DNA of 64,000 nt from Atrina japonica (taxonomy: Eukaryota > Mollusca > Bivalvia > Pterioida > Pinnidae). The stretch spans positions 62,001-126,000 of the forward strand of contig BROG01000812.1 of assembly GCA_030159075.1 (NCBI GenBank), in the 5' to 3' direction. Both the position numbers and the translations under genes were made by a program. The notes under the pieces were generated by a model that made no database searches, was not told the DNA's origin, and saw nothing but the letters and a program-made list of their open reading frames with translations. How positions within the stretch are numbered: position 1 is the stretch's first letter; every line of letters begins with the position of its first letter. Positions 1 through 34,945 of the stretch are shown piece by piece.

Positions 1-640
1 CAATAATGGCCCTAGTACTAAAATGCCCTAATATCAAAATGGACCTGGTACCAAACCCTATTCATTAATGGCCCAAGTTTATATCAATAATGACTTTGGT
101 ACCAATAATGACCCTGGTTCCAATAATGCCCTAATATCAATAATGGCCCAAGTATCAATAATGACCCTAATATAATAATGGACCTGGTACCAATAATGGC
201 CCTAATATAATAATGGACCTGGTATCAATAATGGCCCTAGTATCAATAATGGCCCTAATATCAATAATGGCCCTAGTACTAATAATGCCCTAATATCAAT
301 AATGGACCTGGTACTAATAATGCCCTAATATCAATAATGGACCTGGTACCAATAATGGCCCTAGTATCAATAATGGCCCTAATATCAATAATGGCCCTAG
401 TACTAATAATGCCCTAATATCAATAATGGACCTGGTACCAATAATGGCCCTAGTATCAATAATGGCCCTAATATCAATAATGGCCCTAGTATCAATAATG
501 GCCCTAAATAAATATCTGGACCTGGTACCAATAATGCCCTAATATCAATAATGGACCTGGTACCAATAATGGCCCTAGTATCAATAATGGCCCTAGTATC
601 ATTAATGGCCCTAGTATCGATAATGAACCCGGTAAAGAAG
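1..640. repeat. Minisatellite, 18-19 bp unit
   Basis: A tandem array fills the left edge and continues out of the window. The unit is close to AATAATGGCCCTAGTATC, with variants TAATAT, GGTACC and GGACC. Copies differ by a few bases and the order of variants is irregular. It lies in an intron of the valyl-tRNA synthetase gene. Open frames across it are artefacts of the repeat. Confidence 0.9.
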
Positions 641-1017
641 TCTGTGAAAGAGCATCTTTGAATATTTGGAACTTTAGCTTCTTAGCCAATCAGATTTCAG
701 GATTAGCTTGAGTAAAAAATATTTTCAAACTTTTGAACATTCTTCAGTTTTATTTTGCCTGTCTCACTAGAGCTGAAACTAATCATGTTTATGTTCAGAT
801 ATCTGTAAATGAATATATATTGGAGTATTAAATTACAATTTTGGTCACATGTCTAGTACCAGTTTATTACCCAGTGTCGCATCATTTTAACAATTGGTTG
901 ACTCATCCAATCAAATAACTGAAAAAGCTAGTTCATCCAATCAGATTAAAGAATTTTCTTGAGAATGTCTGAAGATTTAAATATGACAATTCTAAAGGGC
1001 TCAGGCATGTCAAGGGC

Positions 1018-1300
1018 CAGTTTCACTAAAGGTCGTGACTTTGCCTGTAAACATAGTCAAAACTTTAGATGTAACTTGAGTTACGATTTTATTTATGTGT
1101 GCATAATGTCAGTTTCACAAAAGGTAAATGTATGCTTACTCCCTAACCTTCACTAAGTTACATGTGAAATTATAGTAGTTTTGAGCAGACGTAAGTTTAT
1201 ATGTAGGAAGAAAGACGTGACCTTTAGTGAAAGTCAGTTTAGACGTAAGTTTAGATTTACATCTACATGTAAAGTTACAACCTTTAGTGAAATTAGCCAC
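1018..1300. repeat. Foldback (MITE-like) element
   Basis: The left end reads CAGTTTCACTAAAGGTCGTG. The reverse complement of the right end reads CTAATTTCACTAAAGGTTGT. The arms are imperfect and similar motifs recur inside (CCTTTAGTGAAA near 1220). No protein is encoded. It sits about 90 bp upstream of the first visible synthetase exon. The element class is not known. Confidence 0.5.
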
Positions 1301-1387
1301 AGATTTGTAAACCGCCATGTATACAAGAGTCCTTAACGCCTCGCGGTGGTTCATCACACAAGTAAACATTTTTGTTATTTTTTTCAG

Positions 1388-24537
<23,150 letters not shown>

Positions 24538-25989
24538 ATTTGACAGACTTTTCAGTTTTAATTAATTATCAACTGTCTCGCAAGAGGTGAAGAACAATTT
24601 GCTGGTGCTAATCAATGTCGGCTAAAAAGACATTAATGTATGAAATACGCGGGATTTCTTACTCTACTTGATCAAGGTCAATGCAATGTTTGCTTTTCAC
24701 TGACATTGATCAAGACGTATTTGAAATAGCATTTAATAATGAACAAAACAGGAATGAAAAGTGCAGCTGACATTATTGATTCGTTTAACACGTACACTAA
24801 TTATTGAATATAGAGCAGACGTTGTCGATCAAAGTCAAGGAAACTCTTAACACTTCCTGAGAATAAGGATTTACCAACTTTGACAGAAATCAAATATGAA
24901 ATGGGAGAAGTACTTTAAGTCTAAAAGCATTTGGAATCGTGTAAATAATGTCACAATGGTTATTACTGTGTCTAATATCTACACAGACAAATTTAACAAC
25001 CAAACGATGGACCAATAGTGTATTGCTATATTAGAACATGTGAAAATTTCAAATTCCCAATGGTTCGTTATAGTCAACCATTTTGTTAGTTTTGTCAAGT
25101 TTTCATGTTTAAATTGAATCTATGTCAATCCAGAATTTTAGTAATGGAATCAAATCAAAACAAATCAATCTGATTTTTTTTCTTCAGTTAGCGAGTAAAT
25201 ACTTTTAATAAAGGTTTTGAGTGCTCGATTGCTCTCCTAATATGCTTCCATAGTTCGATTATTGAACCCCCACAAAGTAAATTTTGGACTAGAGTTTTTG
25301 TGCACTTAAAACCTAAATGAGATATCAATACATACATAGACACGTACGCAATAACCCATAATTAATGTGTACAATGTCAACAATGGCCTCACTTTGATTT
25401 TGACAAGTTGTTGATAAATTGAGACAAAAAGATGAAAATTTAAATGTAATTTTAATCTGTTGTGTATTCATCTATGATTATAGATTTTGGGGCGTTCTTT
25501 GTATATGATTAAACAGATAAACAAGGAACCATTAGCCGGTCTCTTTTTTCTTTCATTATAAAATGACTCTTTATGAAAGTTACCTTGAAACATACAGATG
25601 GGCGTTTTAAAAAACGGGGTGTTTTGGAAGAGTATCGCCATTTCATTGGATTTTGGAAAAAAACAGCATTCCATTTGGGAAATCTTTTCATACTTTGTGT
25701 TTTGATCGTAGTTTTATGACAAGACATTTACAGTGATGCGACAAAATTGATGCAGCTTTTCTTTATATTTCATATAAAACCATATTTGTTCAAAAACTAT
25801 AAGTCATTTCCTATTCAATTTCAGTACAATTTTCGCTATTAACTATTGATGTTTTAAAGTTTCTGTGTTTGTTTTGTTATGGATTTTCATTGTTTTGTTT
25901 TATTGTAAGCTTTGAAAAGTACACAATTTCAAAGGTCATAGGCAACGATTTTTTTAAGTTTGTCTTTTATTTAAATTTCGTAACTGTAT
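24538..25989. other. ValRS 3' UTR and intergenic DNA
   Basis: Directly follows the ValRS stop. AT-rich with no repeat recognised. AATAAA at 25207-25212 is the nearest consensus poly(A) signal seen, 670 bp after the stop; an earlier variant signal is possible. Antisense frames at 25468-25727 are not supported. Confidence 0.5.
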
Positions 25990-27085
25990 ACAGTGGAACC
26001 TTATCTAATTACCACCTTGCTTAGCAGGCCACCTGGCATTTCAGATCCTTAGATCAATAACGAAATAAGTACAAAATCTCACTTAGGAGACAACCTAACT
26101 AATCAGAACACTTGAGTCAGTCAGAAAGGTGGTTTTTATAGTGAAGTTCCACTGTAACACCTCACTAATTAGAGCACTTTGAGTCAGTCAGAAAGGTGGT
26201 CTTAATAGCAAGGTTCCACTGTAACACCTCACTAATCAGACCACTGAGTCAGTCAGAAAGGTGGTCTTAATAGCGATGTTCCACTGTAACACCTCACTAA
26301 TAAGACCACTGAGTCAGTCAGAAAGGTGGTCTTAATAGCGATGTTCCACTGTAACACCTCACTAATAAGACCACTGAGTCAGTCAGAAAGGTTGTTTTTA
26401 TAGTGAAGTTCCACTGTAACACCTCACTAATCAGACCACTGAGTCAGTCAGAAAGGTGGTTTTTATAGTGAAGTTCCACTGTAACACCTCACTAATTAGA
26501 CCACTTTGAGTCAGTCAGAAAGATGGTCTTTATAGTGAAGTTCCACTGTAACACCTCACTAATCAGACCACTGAGTCAGTCAGAAAGGTGGTTTTTATAG
26601 TGAAGTTCCACTGTAACACCTCACTAATCAGACCACTGAGTCAGTCAGAAAGGTGGTTTTTATAGTGAAGTTCCACTGTAACACCTCACTAATTAGACCA
26701 CTTTGAGTACAAAATCTCACTTAGGAGACAACCTCACTAATAAGACCACTGAGTCAGTCAGAAAGGTGGTTTTTATAGTGAAGTTCCACTGTAACACCTC
26801 ACTAATTAGACCACTTTGAGTACAAAATCTCACTTAGGAGACAACCTCACTAATAAGACCACTGAGTCAGTCAGAAAGGTGGTTTTTATAGTGAGGTTCC
26901 ACTTTGTAGTCCTCACTAATTAGACCACTTTGAGTACAAAATCTCACTTAGGAGACAACCTCACTAATAAGACCACTGAGTCAGTCAGAAAGGTGGTCTT
27001 TATAGAGAAGTTCCACTGTAACACCACTAAACAGACCACAGAGTCAGTCAGAAAGGTGGTCTTAATAGCAAGGTTCCACTATACA
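25990..27085 (-). repeat. Satellite array 2, 65-67 bp unit, inside pogo-like ends
   Basis: About fifteen units with period 65-67 bp, carrying GAGTCAGTCAGAAAGGTGGT, AAGTTCCACTGTAACACCTC and ACTAATCAGACCACT. This is the reverse complement of array 1. The outer borders are TATACAGTGGAACCTTATCT at the left and AAGGTTCCACTATA at the right, inverted and each with TA outside, so the array sits inside one transposon-like frame. Units between 26700 and 26960 form a higher-order pattern with an inserted ACAAAATCTCACTTAGGAGA segment. Confidence 0.92.
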
Positions 27086-27411
27086 TTGTCATATCATATT
27101 ACCTGGTTTACTGATGAGAATTCAAAACAAATGAAGGACTTTCTTTTATTTCATTTTAAGTAAGTTTATTTCATTACAGAACAGAAAACACATTCTTGTT
27201 GAATAAAAATGAATAAATTATGAAATAGATAAAAAAATCATTGAAATAAACATTGCCGTACACTGCATTTTTGTACATTTCTACGAAACTGACGGATTTA
27301 TTTTATAAGTAATTATCGGTAAATCACATGACTTTTGCCCATAAATACTTACATAATATATTAGAATTCAGAACGGGGTTCTAATTTATAGAAAAGCCCG
27401 CCAAACTGTCA

Positions 27412-27465
27412 GCAGGTAAACTGGCAAATCTTCCCACATATTCAGCGTAGATTGCACGGTGACTT
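27412..27465 (-). repeat. SINE fragment
   Basis: AGCAGGTAAACTGGCAAATC and TTCCCACATATTCAGCG are the antisense SINE core only. Confidence 0.5.
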
Positions 27466-27657
27466 ATGACCTTTGCTGGATAAAGGTCAAAGTTGTTGAA
27501 ATTCGACCCAACTTTTATACCTCTGTTATATTAAATCTTAAAACAAGATCACTATCAAAATGGGATGAAACGAAATTTAAAACTGCCATTTGAAGTTGTG
27601 TAATTTTTTGCAAAATATAACACTTCTGTTATCTCAATTTATTGGAGTTGTTTGTAG

Positions 27658-27884
27658 GTAAAGCAGCACATTTTTTTCTGTCTTACGAAAGTACTACCGG
27701 AGGTACAGATGTTGATAAATACTTTACTATTTTGGAATTTTTAAACACACATTTGATACGTTATAAATTTAGTTTCAGAGATTGTGATGCATTAGCCAGG
27801 TTTTGTAAAAGTATGTTTGAAACACCTATTCCTAAAATAGATGGAATATATATGAATGTTTATAACGAAACCAGAGAATTATAA
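27658..27884 (+). CDS. Candidate 3'-terminal exon, unknown protein
   Basis: An open frame of 75 codons follows a possible acceptor (TTGTTTGTAG at 27648-27657). With a phase-1 upstream exon it would read GKAAHFFLSYESTTGGTDVD through KIDGIYMNVYNETREL and stop. A consensus AATAAA lies 70 bp past the stop, which fits a last exon. The composition is protein-like, not repeat-like. I recognise no domain, and no partner exon was identified between the ValRS end and here. It lies just beyond the 3' end of the Death-domain gene, on the opposite strand. It may equally be chance. Confidence 0.3.
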
Positions 27885-27953
27885 AATGTATGTTTATAAC
27901 GAAAACGAATGATCTATAAAATATCACCGTGATGTTGAGGCCAAGGTTAACTT

Positions 27954-27959
27954 AATAAA
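27954..27959 (+). promoter_or_regulatory. Possible poly(A) signal AATAAA
   Basis: Consensus hexamer 70 bp after the stop of the candidate exon at 27658-27884. AATAAA is frequent by chance in DNA this AT-rich. Confidence 0.3.
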
Positions 27960-28313
27960 AGTACAATATATATGGCTTTAGTAGTATATTTCTTTTGTAA
28001 ATCATACGTATAATATCACTTCCTCATATTCATATTAATGCCGAATGTTCCGTGTTAGAAAATCGTATGAATATGAAGATACAAAATGGTTCATAAAATG
28101 TTCATTTTCAATTTTATAAATATGCAATCACAGACATAAAAGTATGAGGTATGACGGATTAATAGGCAAATGGAGTGGCTATAATGGTAACTGGTAAGTA
28201 TCAAATGGCACTATCACACACTTGTCTCAATATGGAAGTATAAACTGCATACCGAACTGAACATGCGTCCTCAAAACTCGAATATGAATGATATTCTAAA
28301 TTTTTAAAATCTG

Positions 28314-28627
28314 TTAACCGTACACATTTTCCACCGAATATCTTGATTCAAGTTTGTGTGCCAAATCAACTTTATGTAATTTTCGTAATCCTTTAATCAG
28401 TTGAGCAATATCCCCTTTTCTATTAAAGGACCTCCATTTTTCAAGACACCTTAAAGCGGATTCTTCTGGGGTTTTATCTTGACGGGCAGCTATCGTGTCA
28501 ATAACCTCGACATCTTTTTGTCTTCTCTCTGGCTCACGTGGCGGTATAAATGGCAGACGGTCGTATAGCCGTTTCCAGTCTCGACCTATGTGTAATGCTA
28601 CATATTTGCAGGCGTCTTCGAGAAGAC
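28314..28627 (-). CDS. Death-domain terminal exon of coiled-coil/Death gene
   Basis: Encodes a Death domain, a six-helix adaptor fold that pairs with other Death domains in apoptosis and innate immune signalling. Acceptor CTATCTATTTTAG precedes 28627. The exon begins with two bases of a split codon and runs 103 codons to TAA. Diagnostic features: DWKRLYDRLPF (helix 1/2), PEESALRCLEKW (the conserved ALRxLExW motif), LIKGLRKLHKVDLAHKLE (helices 5/6), and a short tail ending ENVYG. The open frame continues upstream into the intron, which is ignored. The phase fits the donor at 44518, giving a predicted C-terminal Death domain on the coiled-coil protein of 44519-45824. It could instead belong to another, unseen first exon. 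Confidence 0.85.
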
Positions 28628-28972
28628 CTAAAATAGATAGGGAAATTATATGAATGGTTTTATCAAACGTATATAGCAACATTTTGTTATTGTTTCTATC
28701 AAAACGTGGCAAGAACCTTGGTTTAAAAAAACAAAGAGACAGAAACAATCTGCAAAGTGGTGTAACACAACTAGATTGCAAAATCGTTGAAAAGGGGGTT
28801 TATCTTATAATTATAACATCCAATATATTAGAGAATCACAGAGAAAGAGTATTAACCCTTACCCATAAATATCTAGATGACATGCTTTTCTCTATTGTTT
28901 AGATCATACTATTATGACCTGTAGGGTTAATAGGGTTAAGCATTGAACTGCTGTTAGTTGACATTCATGAGC

Positions 28973-29051
28973 TTATGAATGCCAACTGGACAAAAGCAAA
29001 TTCCATGAATTGCGTCATGATGAATTTGCGTTGTCCAGTGGGCATTCATAA
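28973..29051. repeat. Near-perfect hairpin, 31 nt arms
   Basis: Left arm TTATGAATGCCAACTGGACA continuing AAAGCAAATTC; right arm GAATTTGCGTTGTCCAGTGG continuing GCATTCATAA. The loop is about 18 nt. Likely the core of a foldback element or a MITE end-joined form; no coding potential. Confidence 0.8.
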
Positions 29052-29067
29052 ACCCTTGAGGTAGAAT

Positions 29068-29125
29068 AAGGAGTCCATGAGGAATATATATCCCCTGTCG
29101 ATCGGTCACACTCGCCGTGAAACAT
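29068..29125 (-). repeat. Penelope-like tail fragment (antisense)
   Basis: ATCCCCTGTCGATCGGTCAC followed by ACTCGCCGTGA is the reverse complement of the tail segment TCACGGCGGGTGTGACCGGT of the full copy. Confidence 0.55.
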
Positions 29126-29977
29126 AGACAGGAAGTAGATTGAAAATTCCTGCATTTGATTTATAAAAACTGCTGCTAATTAGTTAACCACACGGATGAT
29201 CTGATTCAATGCACCTCGACAGCAACAACCTATTGATAAAATGTGGTAAGACAGCAGTATCCTGTAAAATACTGAAACATGGGTGAATCCTATATATTTC
29301 TTTAAACAAACATAGACCGATAAAATCTTACATGGGTGTGTAGGGTGGATGAGGAAATCTCCATCTGAGTGGTAAGAATATGGTTGTTCGAGGATTGGAC
29401 CTTCAGAGTCTTACTACGAGGGTTGATATTTCCTTTCCACTCAACACATCTATATTTGTTTATTTTTCTCCCATGCTTCAAATACATATTTATGAACGTA
29501 AATAAAGCTGACGCAATTTTTAATGTGTTATGAAATTATACTGCGACGTTCATAGCCCGGGTAGCTTGTTCACACCCTCTGGCTTGGCAAAGCGGTAGAT
29601 GTGCCTGTCTTAGATGGAATAACAATAGAATCTTCCATTGTGGATGTGATAATTGGACAGGGAAAGCTGAGGGCTAAGACGGGTTGTTCGTCACTCTTTT
29701 CGAAATAGGGTCTGGACCTTTTGATTTTGACATTTTAGCGACATTTATTGAAATTGGGAAATCTAAAAATACAAATATTGTTTGAAAATACAAAATTTCT
29801 TCAAATCCATTTTATTTACCTTCAATTGGGAAAATTCAACTGGAAATGGGGAAAATGTTGTTTTTGTTGGGCTTTATTTTTCCTCCTACGAAAGGGTGGA
29901 AAATCCCTGTGGGAATCCGGTTGTTCAATCAGATGGTTTGAATTTGATTGGGACAAATGTAGTATTTAAATTAATTA

Positions 29978-30370
29978 TACCTTCTGTTAAAATCTCGTAA
30001 TCTGATTGGTTGAGAGAGATGTGAAAATGTTTAATGTCACCTGCTCATTTTCCAAAGATAAAGGAAGCCAGAGTGTCATTCTAAAAAAGTGTCACATGCG
30101 CCAACGTCATGCGCGTATGGTTCTTCCTAGTGAGAACTTTTCGTCGTGGCCAAAACGTTTGTAGGCTATTTGTTTTGTTTTTCAGCTTGCTGGTTAATAG
30201 CTGAGATGTAAAATATATATGGTAATATGTTAAAGCAAACAAATTTGACAATCGGTGTAATGAAATAAATATCACGTTCATGAAAGGGTGATACTGCATA
30301 TTTTCACCCCTCGGAAAGCATTGTTGACCTCGGCGTTGCCTGGGTCAACAATGCTTCCCCTGGCGGACAC
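29978..30370. mobile_element. Foldback element, copy 2
   Basis: Shares with 16985-17356 the segments CTGATTGGTTGAGAGAGATG, GCGCCAACGTCATGCGCGTA split by substitutions, and the hairpin GCATATTTTCACCC ... GCATTGTTGACC / GGTCAACAATGCTTCC. An extra segment of about 140 bp (30135-30270) separates the two parts and the right arm is cut short. Confidence 0.6.
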
Positions 30371-30479
30371 ACTTGATCGCATGCAGAATGGTACAATATG
30401 ACGCAGACTTAGAAACACTATACTCCGACATGAAGCCATATAGGAAAATTATAAAGGGCCATAACTCTAGCAAATAATC

Positions 30480-30622
30480 AAACTGACAGAAACAATCGTC
30501 TTGAGCATTTATCATGTACCTTTTTGCAAAACTATTTTTTCAATGCCATTGTACCTACCGGTAAAAGAGAATAATGAATCTTCAATCTTGGTATTATGTT
30601 TATAATATTTATCCTGTGTTTT
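30480..30622 (+). repeat. R1 fragment with small insertion
   Basis: CTGACAGAAACAATCGTCTT and GGTATTATGTTTATAATATT are R1 3' landmarks. Extra sequence lies between them. Confidence 0.5.
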
Positions 30623-30689
30623 ACTGATATACAAAAACACGTCAAAATTGATAAAAATATTAGGAAAGAAAATCAAGTTATTTAACAGG

Positions 30690-30905
30690 AATTACGAGTG
30701 GTTAAAGCATCGCTCTTTGAATCCTGGAATCTCACTTCTGGCCAGAGCAGGTTCGAGCCCCACTGGAGCCTAAATGATTTTGTGAGTTTGTCAGTTTACT
30801 TGCGGAAGGCGAGTGGGTTCTTCCCGGATCCTTTTTCCATTAAAATCTGGCCACCACCATTTAACTAAAAATTATTGTGTGGCGTAAAACACTATTCAAA
30901 ATTCA
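30690..30905 (+). mobile_element. tRNA-derived SINE
   Basis: The tRNA-like 3' half GAGTGGTTAAAGCATCGCTC and B-box GGTTCGAGCCCCAC are followed by the core GTCAGTTTACTTGCGGAAGG and the tail TTATTGTGTGGCGTAAAACA. The first tRNA bases are missing. Confidence 0.75.
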
Positions 30906-31379
30906 AATTCAAAAACAGTAATCACAATATTTCAAAAGGGCAAACAGACCGGCCAAAAGTAATTTCCGTCCCGTTCATCGATCTTGTGATTATAAAATAA
31001 GATATCAAATACATAAACGTGAACATGATAAAAGTCCATATATTGATCAAGAACACTAACACCCGATATGTTTGTCAATCTCACTTCATCCGGATATTTG
31101 GTGGTACGAGTCCTTAATAGGAATATTTTATTTGGTCACTACATAATACTAAAATAGCAATAATGTCATTTACAAAAGGACATTAACAATTCCCTTTATT
31201 AAATCAAAATCATTGTCCAATATCGATAAAAAATTAATCAATCTGCATGCGTGTTCATTCACATTATTGACAAAAGATCGTATACGTAATGATCGAGTTG
31301 CAAATGACATGTATTTGCTTATCTTTCCAAAATGAAGCATACATAAATGATAACCAAGGAACAGGCTTTGACAGACATA

Positions 31380-31436
31380 CTTATCACCTCTCTCTCTCAT
31401 AAACACCATTATGCTTTGTACAGACATACTTATCAT

Positions 31437-31474
<38 letters not shown>

Positions 31475-31518
31475 AACACCATTATGCTTTGTACAGACAT
31501 ACTTATCATCTCCCCATC

Positions 31519-31562
<44 letters not shown>
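31380..31562 (+). repeat. (CT)n with tandem flanks
   Basis: Three imperfect units, each with CATAAACACCATTATGC and mostly CTTTGTACAGACATACTTATC, then a (CT)n tract. The microsatellite was duplicated together with its flank. Confidence 0.85.
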
Positions 31563-31563
<1 letters not shown>

Positions 31564-32726
31564 AACACCATTATGCGAACTCAACCATCTCAGCAGTCTC
31601 TTGAACATTTTTATCTTATTCACACCTAAAGTCACATTTGGTATGGTCTAAGTCAATGATTTACAGAATAGTCCATTGTTTTTCAAGGGTTGATTACTTA
31701 ATAAATTAAAATTCGTCTAGATCCTCAATTAGACGATTATATCACTAATCAGACTACTTTTAATCATTTAGCTAAGTGGTTTTCATGGCAAGTATGTATG
31801 TATGTATATATATATATATATCGCCAGTACTCTTAGTAGATTGTTCAAGTGAAGAACAAATGTTCAAGTGAAGAACAAAGATACCTTGAGTAAAACTTTT
31901 GAATCTACCTGTGTTTCACAAACAAGCGCATGCCACTGCCGCGTGTTTAAAAGCATAAGCCGGGATTTAGTTCTGACTTCATTAATTGATATCTCATGTA
32001 ACAAATAAAATAAATATAATTCAAACTTCCAATATTTGCAAATATATTTTATTTCGAATTACAATAAACCTACTATATTGTGTTATGTTTATTTCATGGA
32101 TATGTGTTTATTAACTTATCGTGAACATGAAAAGTTTAAACCAGGAACACTTGTAAAATCTACCTGTAATGAAATACTGCTATACTAAATTTACTAAGAG
32201 ATCCCAGCGATATATAGACATGTTTTACTGTATACATATCGTTCAAAATGTTTTACGTTTTCAGTGAAATTGAGAAACATGCATACATCATTTACAAAGC
32301 CAGGCATAAATTACAGTGAATAATCTAGCATTGTTAAATGTTCTACAATAGTCCATATCTGTAGTTTGTTTCTACTGAGTATCATTCATAAATAAACACT
32401 AAATTTGGTATCAATTTGAACGAAGTTGAAAACACTGTCATAACTGTACTTTAGTCTAGAAATAAAAAAAAATTAAATGCAAAACTGAACCAGATTTTCG
32501 TTATGAGAAATGGGTTTAAATCTACATAATCGTGTGTTTCATTCTTTAGTTTACGGACGACAAGATAACCTGTTGTTTGACTCACAACCATAATTCACAA
32601 AACGTAAAGATAAAATCGGGGGGAAAAGAGAAACAAAATTATATCCAATATATATCTGCAGGCATGAATAAGTCCAATGATAGATATGAAATGTCAAGCT
32701 TTCGGAGATTTGTTTGTTTAACATAA

Positions 32727-32844
32727 CTACTTGACAGAAGTCAGAGCTGCGTAATCGCGACTGGAGTACGAAACTAAATATTGACTCTCGATCTTGGGCC
32801 CGTATTTTATAATTGCATATGGTTCTTCAGGATTACATATGCTG
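32727..32844 (-). CDS. Candidate small terminal exon, unknown
   Basis: On the - strand, after TAACTTCTGACAG, the frame reads ICNPEEPYAIIKYGPKIESQ through SSRDYAALTSVK and stops. The composition is protein-like. It would be a terminal exon, but its phase does not match the donor at 44518, so it cannot be an alternative end of the Death-domain gene by simple splicing. No domain recognised; chance is likely. Confidence 0.18.
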
Positions 32845-34334
32845 TCAGAAGTTACGAGTGTAGTCATGAATCTTGCAACATTTATAACTTTGAAGATGTC
32901 AATAATTTTTCTAATGACTTTTGATTGCAAACTTTTCCAAACAACTCCACAGTTTCGGATCGTGGTCCACTTACCGCAGGAATATTACTACTGTGTCGCC
33001 TTTTGGAATTGGCATATTTGTAAACAAGAGAAATTTACGGCATACTAAGAAAAGCCGATCAAGCAAACGTTAAAAGTGGTTTATATATCCTAACATCGAT
33101 CAATTCGCTCTTGAATGTAAAGGTGTCGTAAATTTTAGATCATTCGGAGATCTTATGCAATGCTTTGCCATCTGTCTCTGTTCAGGTTTTCATGTTGTCG
33201 GTTTGTTTTGTTTTGTTTTGATTTGTTGGGGTTTTTTTTCTTGTTTTTCTTGTTTACTTCTGAACATCCATTTCAAAAGTCACCGAAACAACGTCCATCA
33301 CATTTCGTATGGGAATAGATATTGAGAATTGTATGTTCTCCAGGTAAACGATATTACAGAAAGAACTGGGAGTCGTTCGAAATTTCCCTTTTTTTCCTGT
33401 TTTTCTTGCATCACGAAAATTGAATAGATATTGAAATCTGCAGTACATTTCATGATTGATACATACATACGTGACGATTAATTTCTAAACTTGTAATATT
33501 TAAAGTTCTGTTATTACAAGCTTCACCTTTTATATTGACTTTTGACCTTGATTCTGCAGCTTGTCTGATAATATTTCGAGTGAAACTGCGGTATTGATCT
33601 ACAGTTAATGTCTAGCCTACAACTGTCTAGTCCTTGTTCTTTTGTGCGTTTCATGGCCAAATTTTAATAGCTATTTTCATGTTATTTCATTTGTAGACTG
33701 GCTGCATGCGCTAAACCGGAAAGTCATTTATTAAATCATTCATGTTCTAAAATATCAATGAAAATACAATATAGTAGCGCGTCGGACAAAATAAAACCCC
33801 CCTATCGGCAGAAAAAAGCAGAGAATGTTCAACCCTCGGGGTTATATGCCTGACTGACTAGCCAGGTGTTTCAGCATAGAATTTCCCCCGCATAATTTTT
33901 CCCCTGGAAAAACGGCCCCGTGTTAGACTTTCCCTCATGGAGAGAAAAAGCGCCCCAGCATATTATTTCCATCATACACAAAGTCAGTACAGAGTTTCCC
34001 CCTCTCTTGTTTCCAAATTTTAAAATAGAAAATATGTTTGCTTTTAAATTATATTGGTATATATTGGTATAATATTCATAAATAGCGTACAGTAATGGAT
34101 TATAATATTCTTCTTTATGTATTGGTCAAACAACATTAACAAATCGGAGATTCAGAAATAATTACTTATTCTCAACTTACTGTATCAATGAAATAAATCG
34201 ACAAAGATTTGAGTGCATTCGATCACTTTTAATACTAGATTTCATTATTTCAATTTAAAATTTTTTTTAACAAAAATTCAAAGTTGATCTATTAGTCTTT
34301 GGCTTATATGTATTGATATATTTATAGTAATAGA

Positions 34335-34945
34335 AGTGGCGTTTAATGTCAATGTTCCGCAAATTTTACGGTCGGTATGATATTCTTGTTTGCGACTACT
34401 CTGTTTCACTAAGTGAAATGTTGAGTTGCCTTTTCGTTGGCAGTTGTTGAGACGTCTGTACCAATTTTGATTGATTTTTTTTTATTTTGATTTTTTTTGT
34501 TTTACGCCATACTCAACAATCTTTCAGTCATATGATGGCGTCCAGTTTTTATTCGTGGAGGAGAAACCCCGGTTACCCGGGTAAAGACCACCGACCTTCC
34601 GCAAGAAAACTGGCAAACGTTCCCACTTAATTCGAAATGTCCCTAGCGGGATTCGAACCAGAGGTGAGAGACCTTGTGATTTAAAGCACAATGCTCTAAC
34701 CACTCGGCCACGGAGGCCCCCACCAATTTTGACGAGGATACACTCCTCACGTATTTCATTGGACTTGATTGTGGACTCACAGCGGGTGTGACCGGTCGAC
34801 AGGGGATGCTTACTCCTCCATGGCACCTAATCCCACCTCTTGGTTTCCAGAGGTCCGTGTTTGTCCATTTTTACCGGATTGTATCTATGTCCTGGACATT
34901 CTATTGATTTATACTTTGGTATCTGAGATTATTTATAGAAAGCCC
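34335..34945 (+). mobile_element. Penelope-like 3' end, interrupted by a SINE
   Basis: 34335-34470 matches the last codons and stop region of the reverse transcriptase (TGTCAATGTTCCGCAAATTT, TTTCACTAAGTGAAATG, CTTTTCGTTGGC). 34733-34945 continues with GACGAGGATACACTCCTCAC, GGGATGCTTACTCCTCCATG and TACTTTGGTATCTGAGATTA. A SINE at 34471-34721 separates them. 5'-truncated. Confidence 0.85.
34471..34721 (-). mobile_element. tRNA-derived SINE, full length with target duplication
   Basis: Flanked by ACCAATTTTGA on both sides (34460-34470 and 34722-34732). Read on the - strand: head GGGGGCCTCCGTGGCCGAGT (A box) and GGTTCGAATCCCGC (B box), core GTTTGCCAGTTTTCTTGCGG and AAAACTGGACGCCATCATAT, and end GAGTATGGCGTAAAACA before an A-rich tail with ATCAA. 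The boxes fit RNA polymerase III promoters. About 251 bp; the best copy in the window. Confidence 0.92.
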
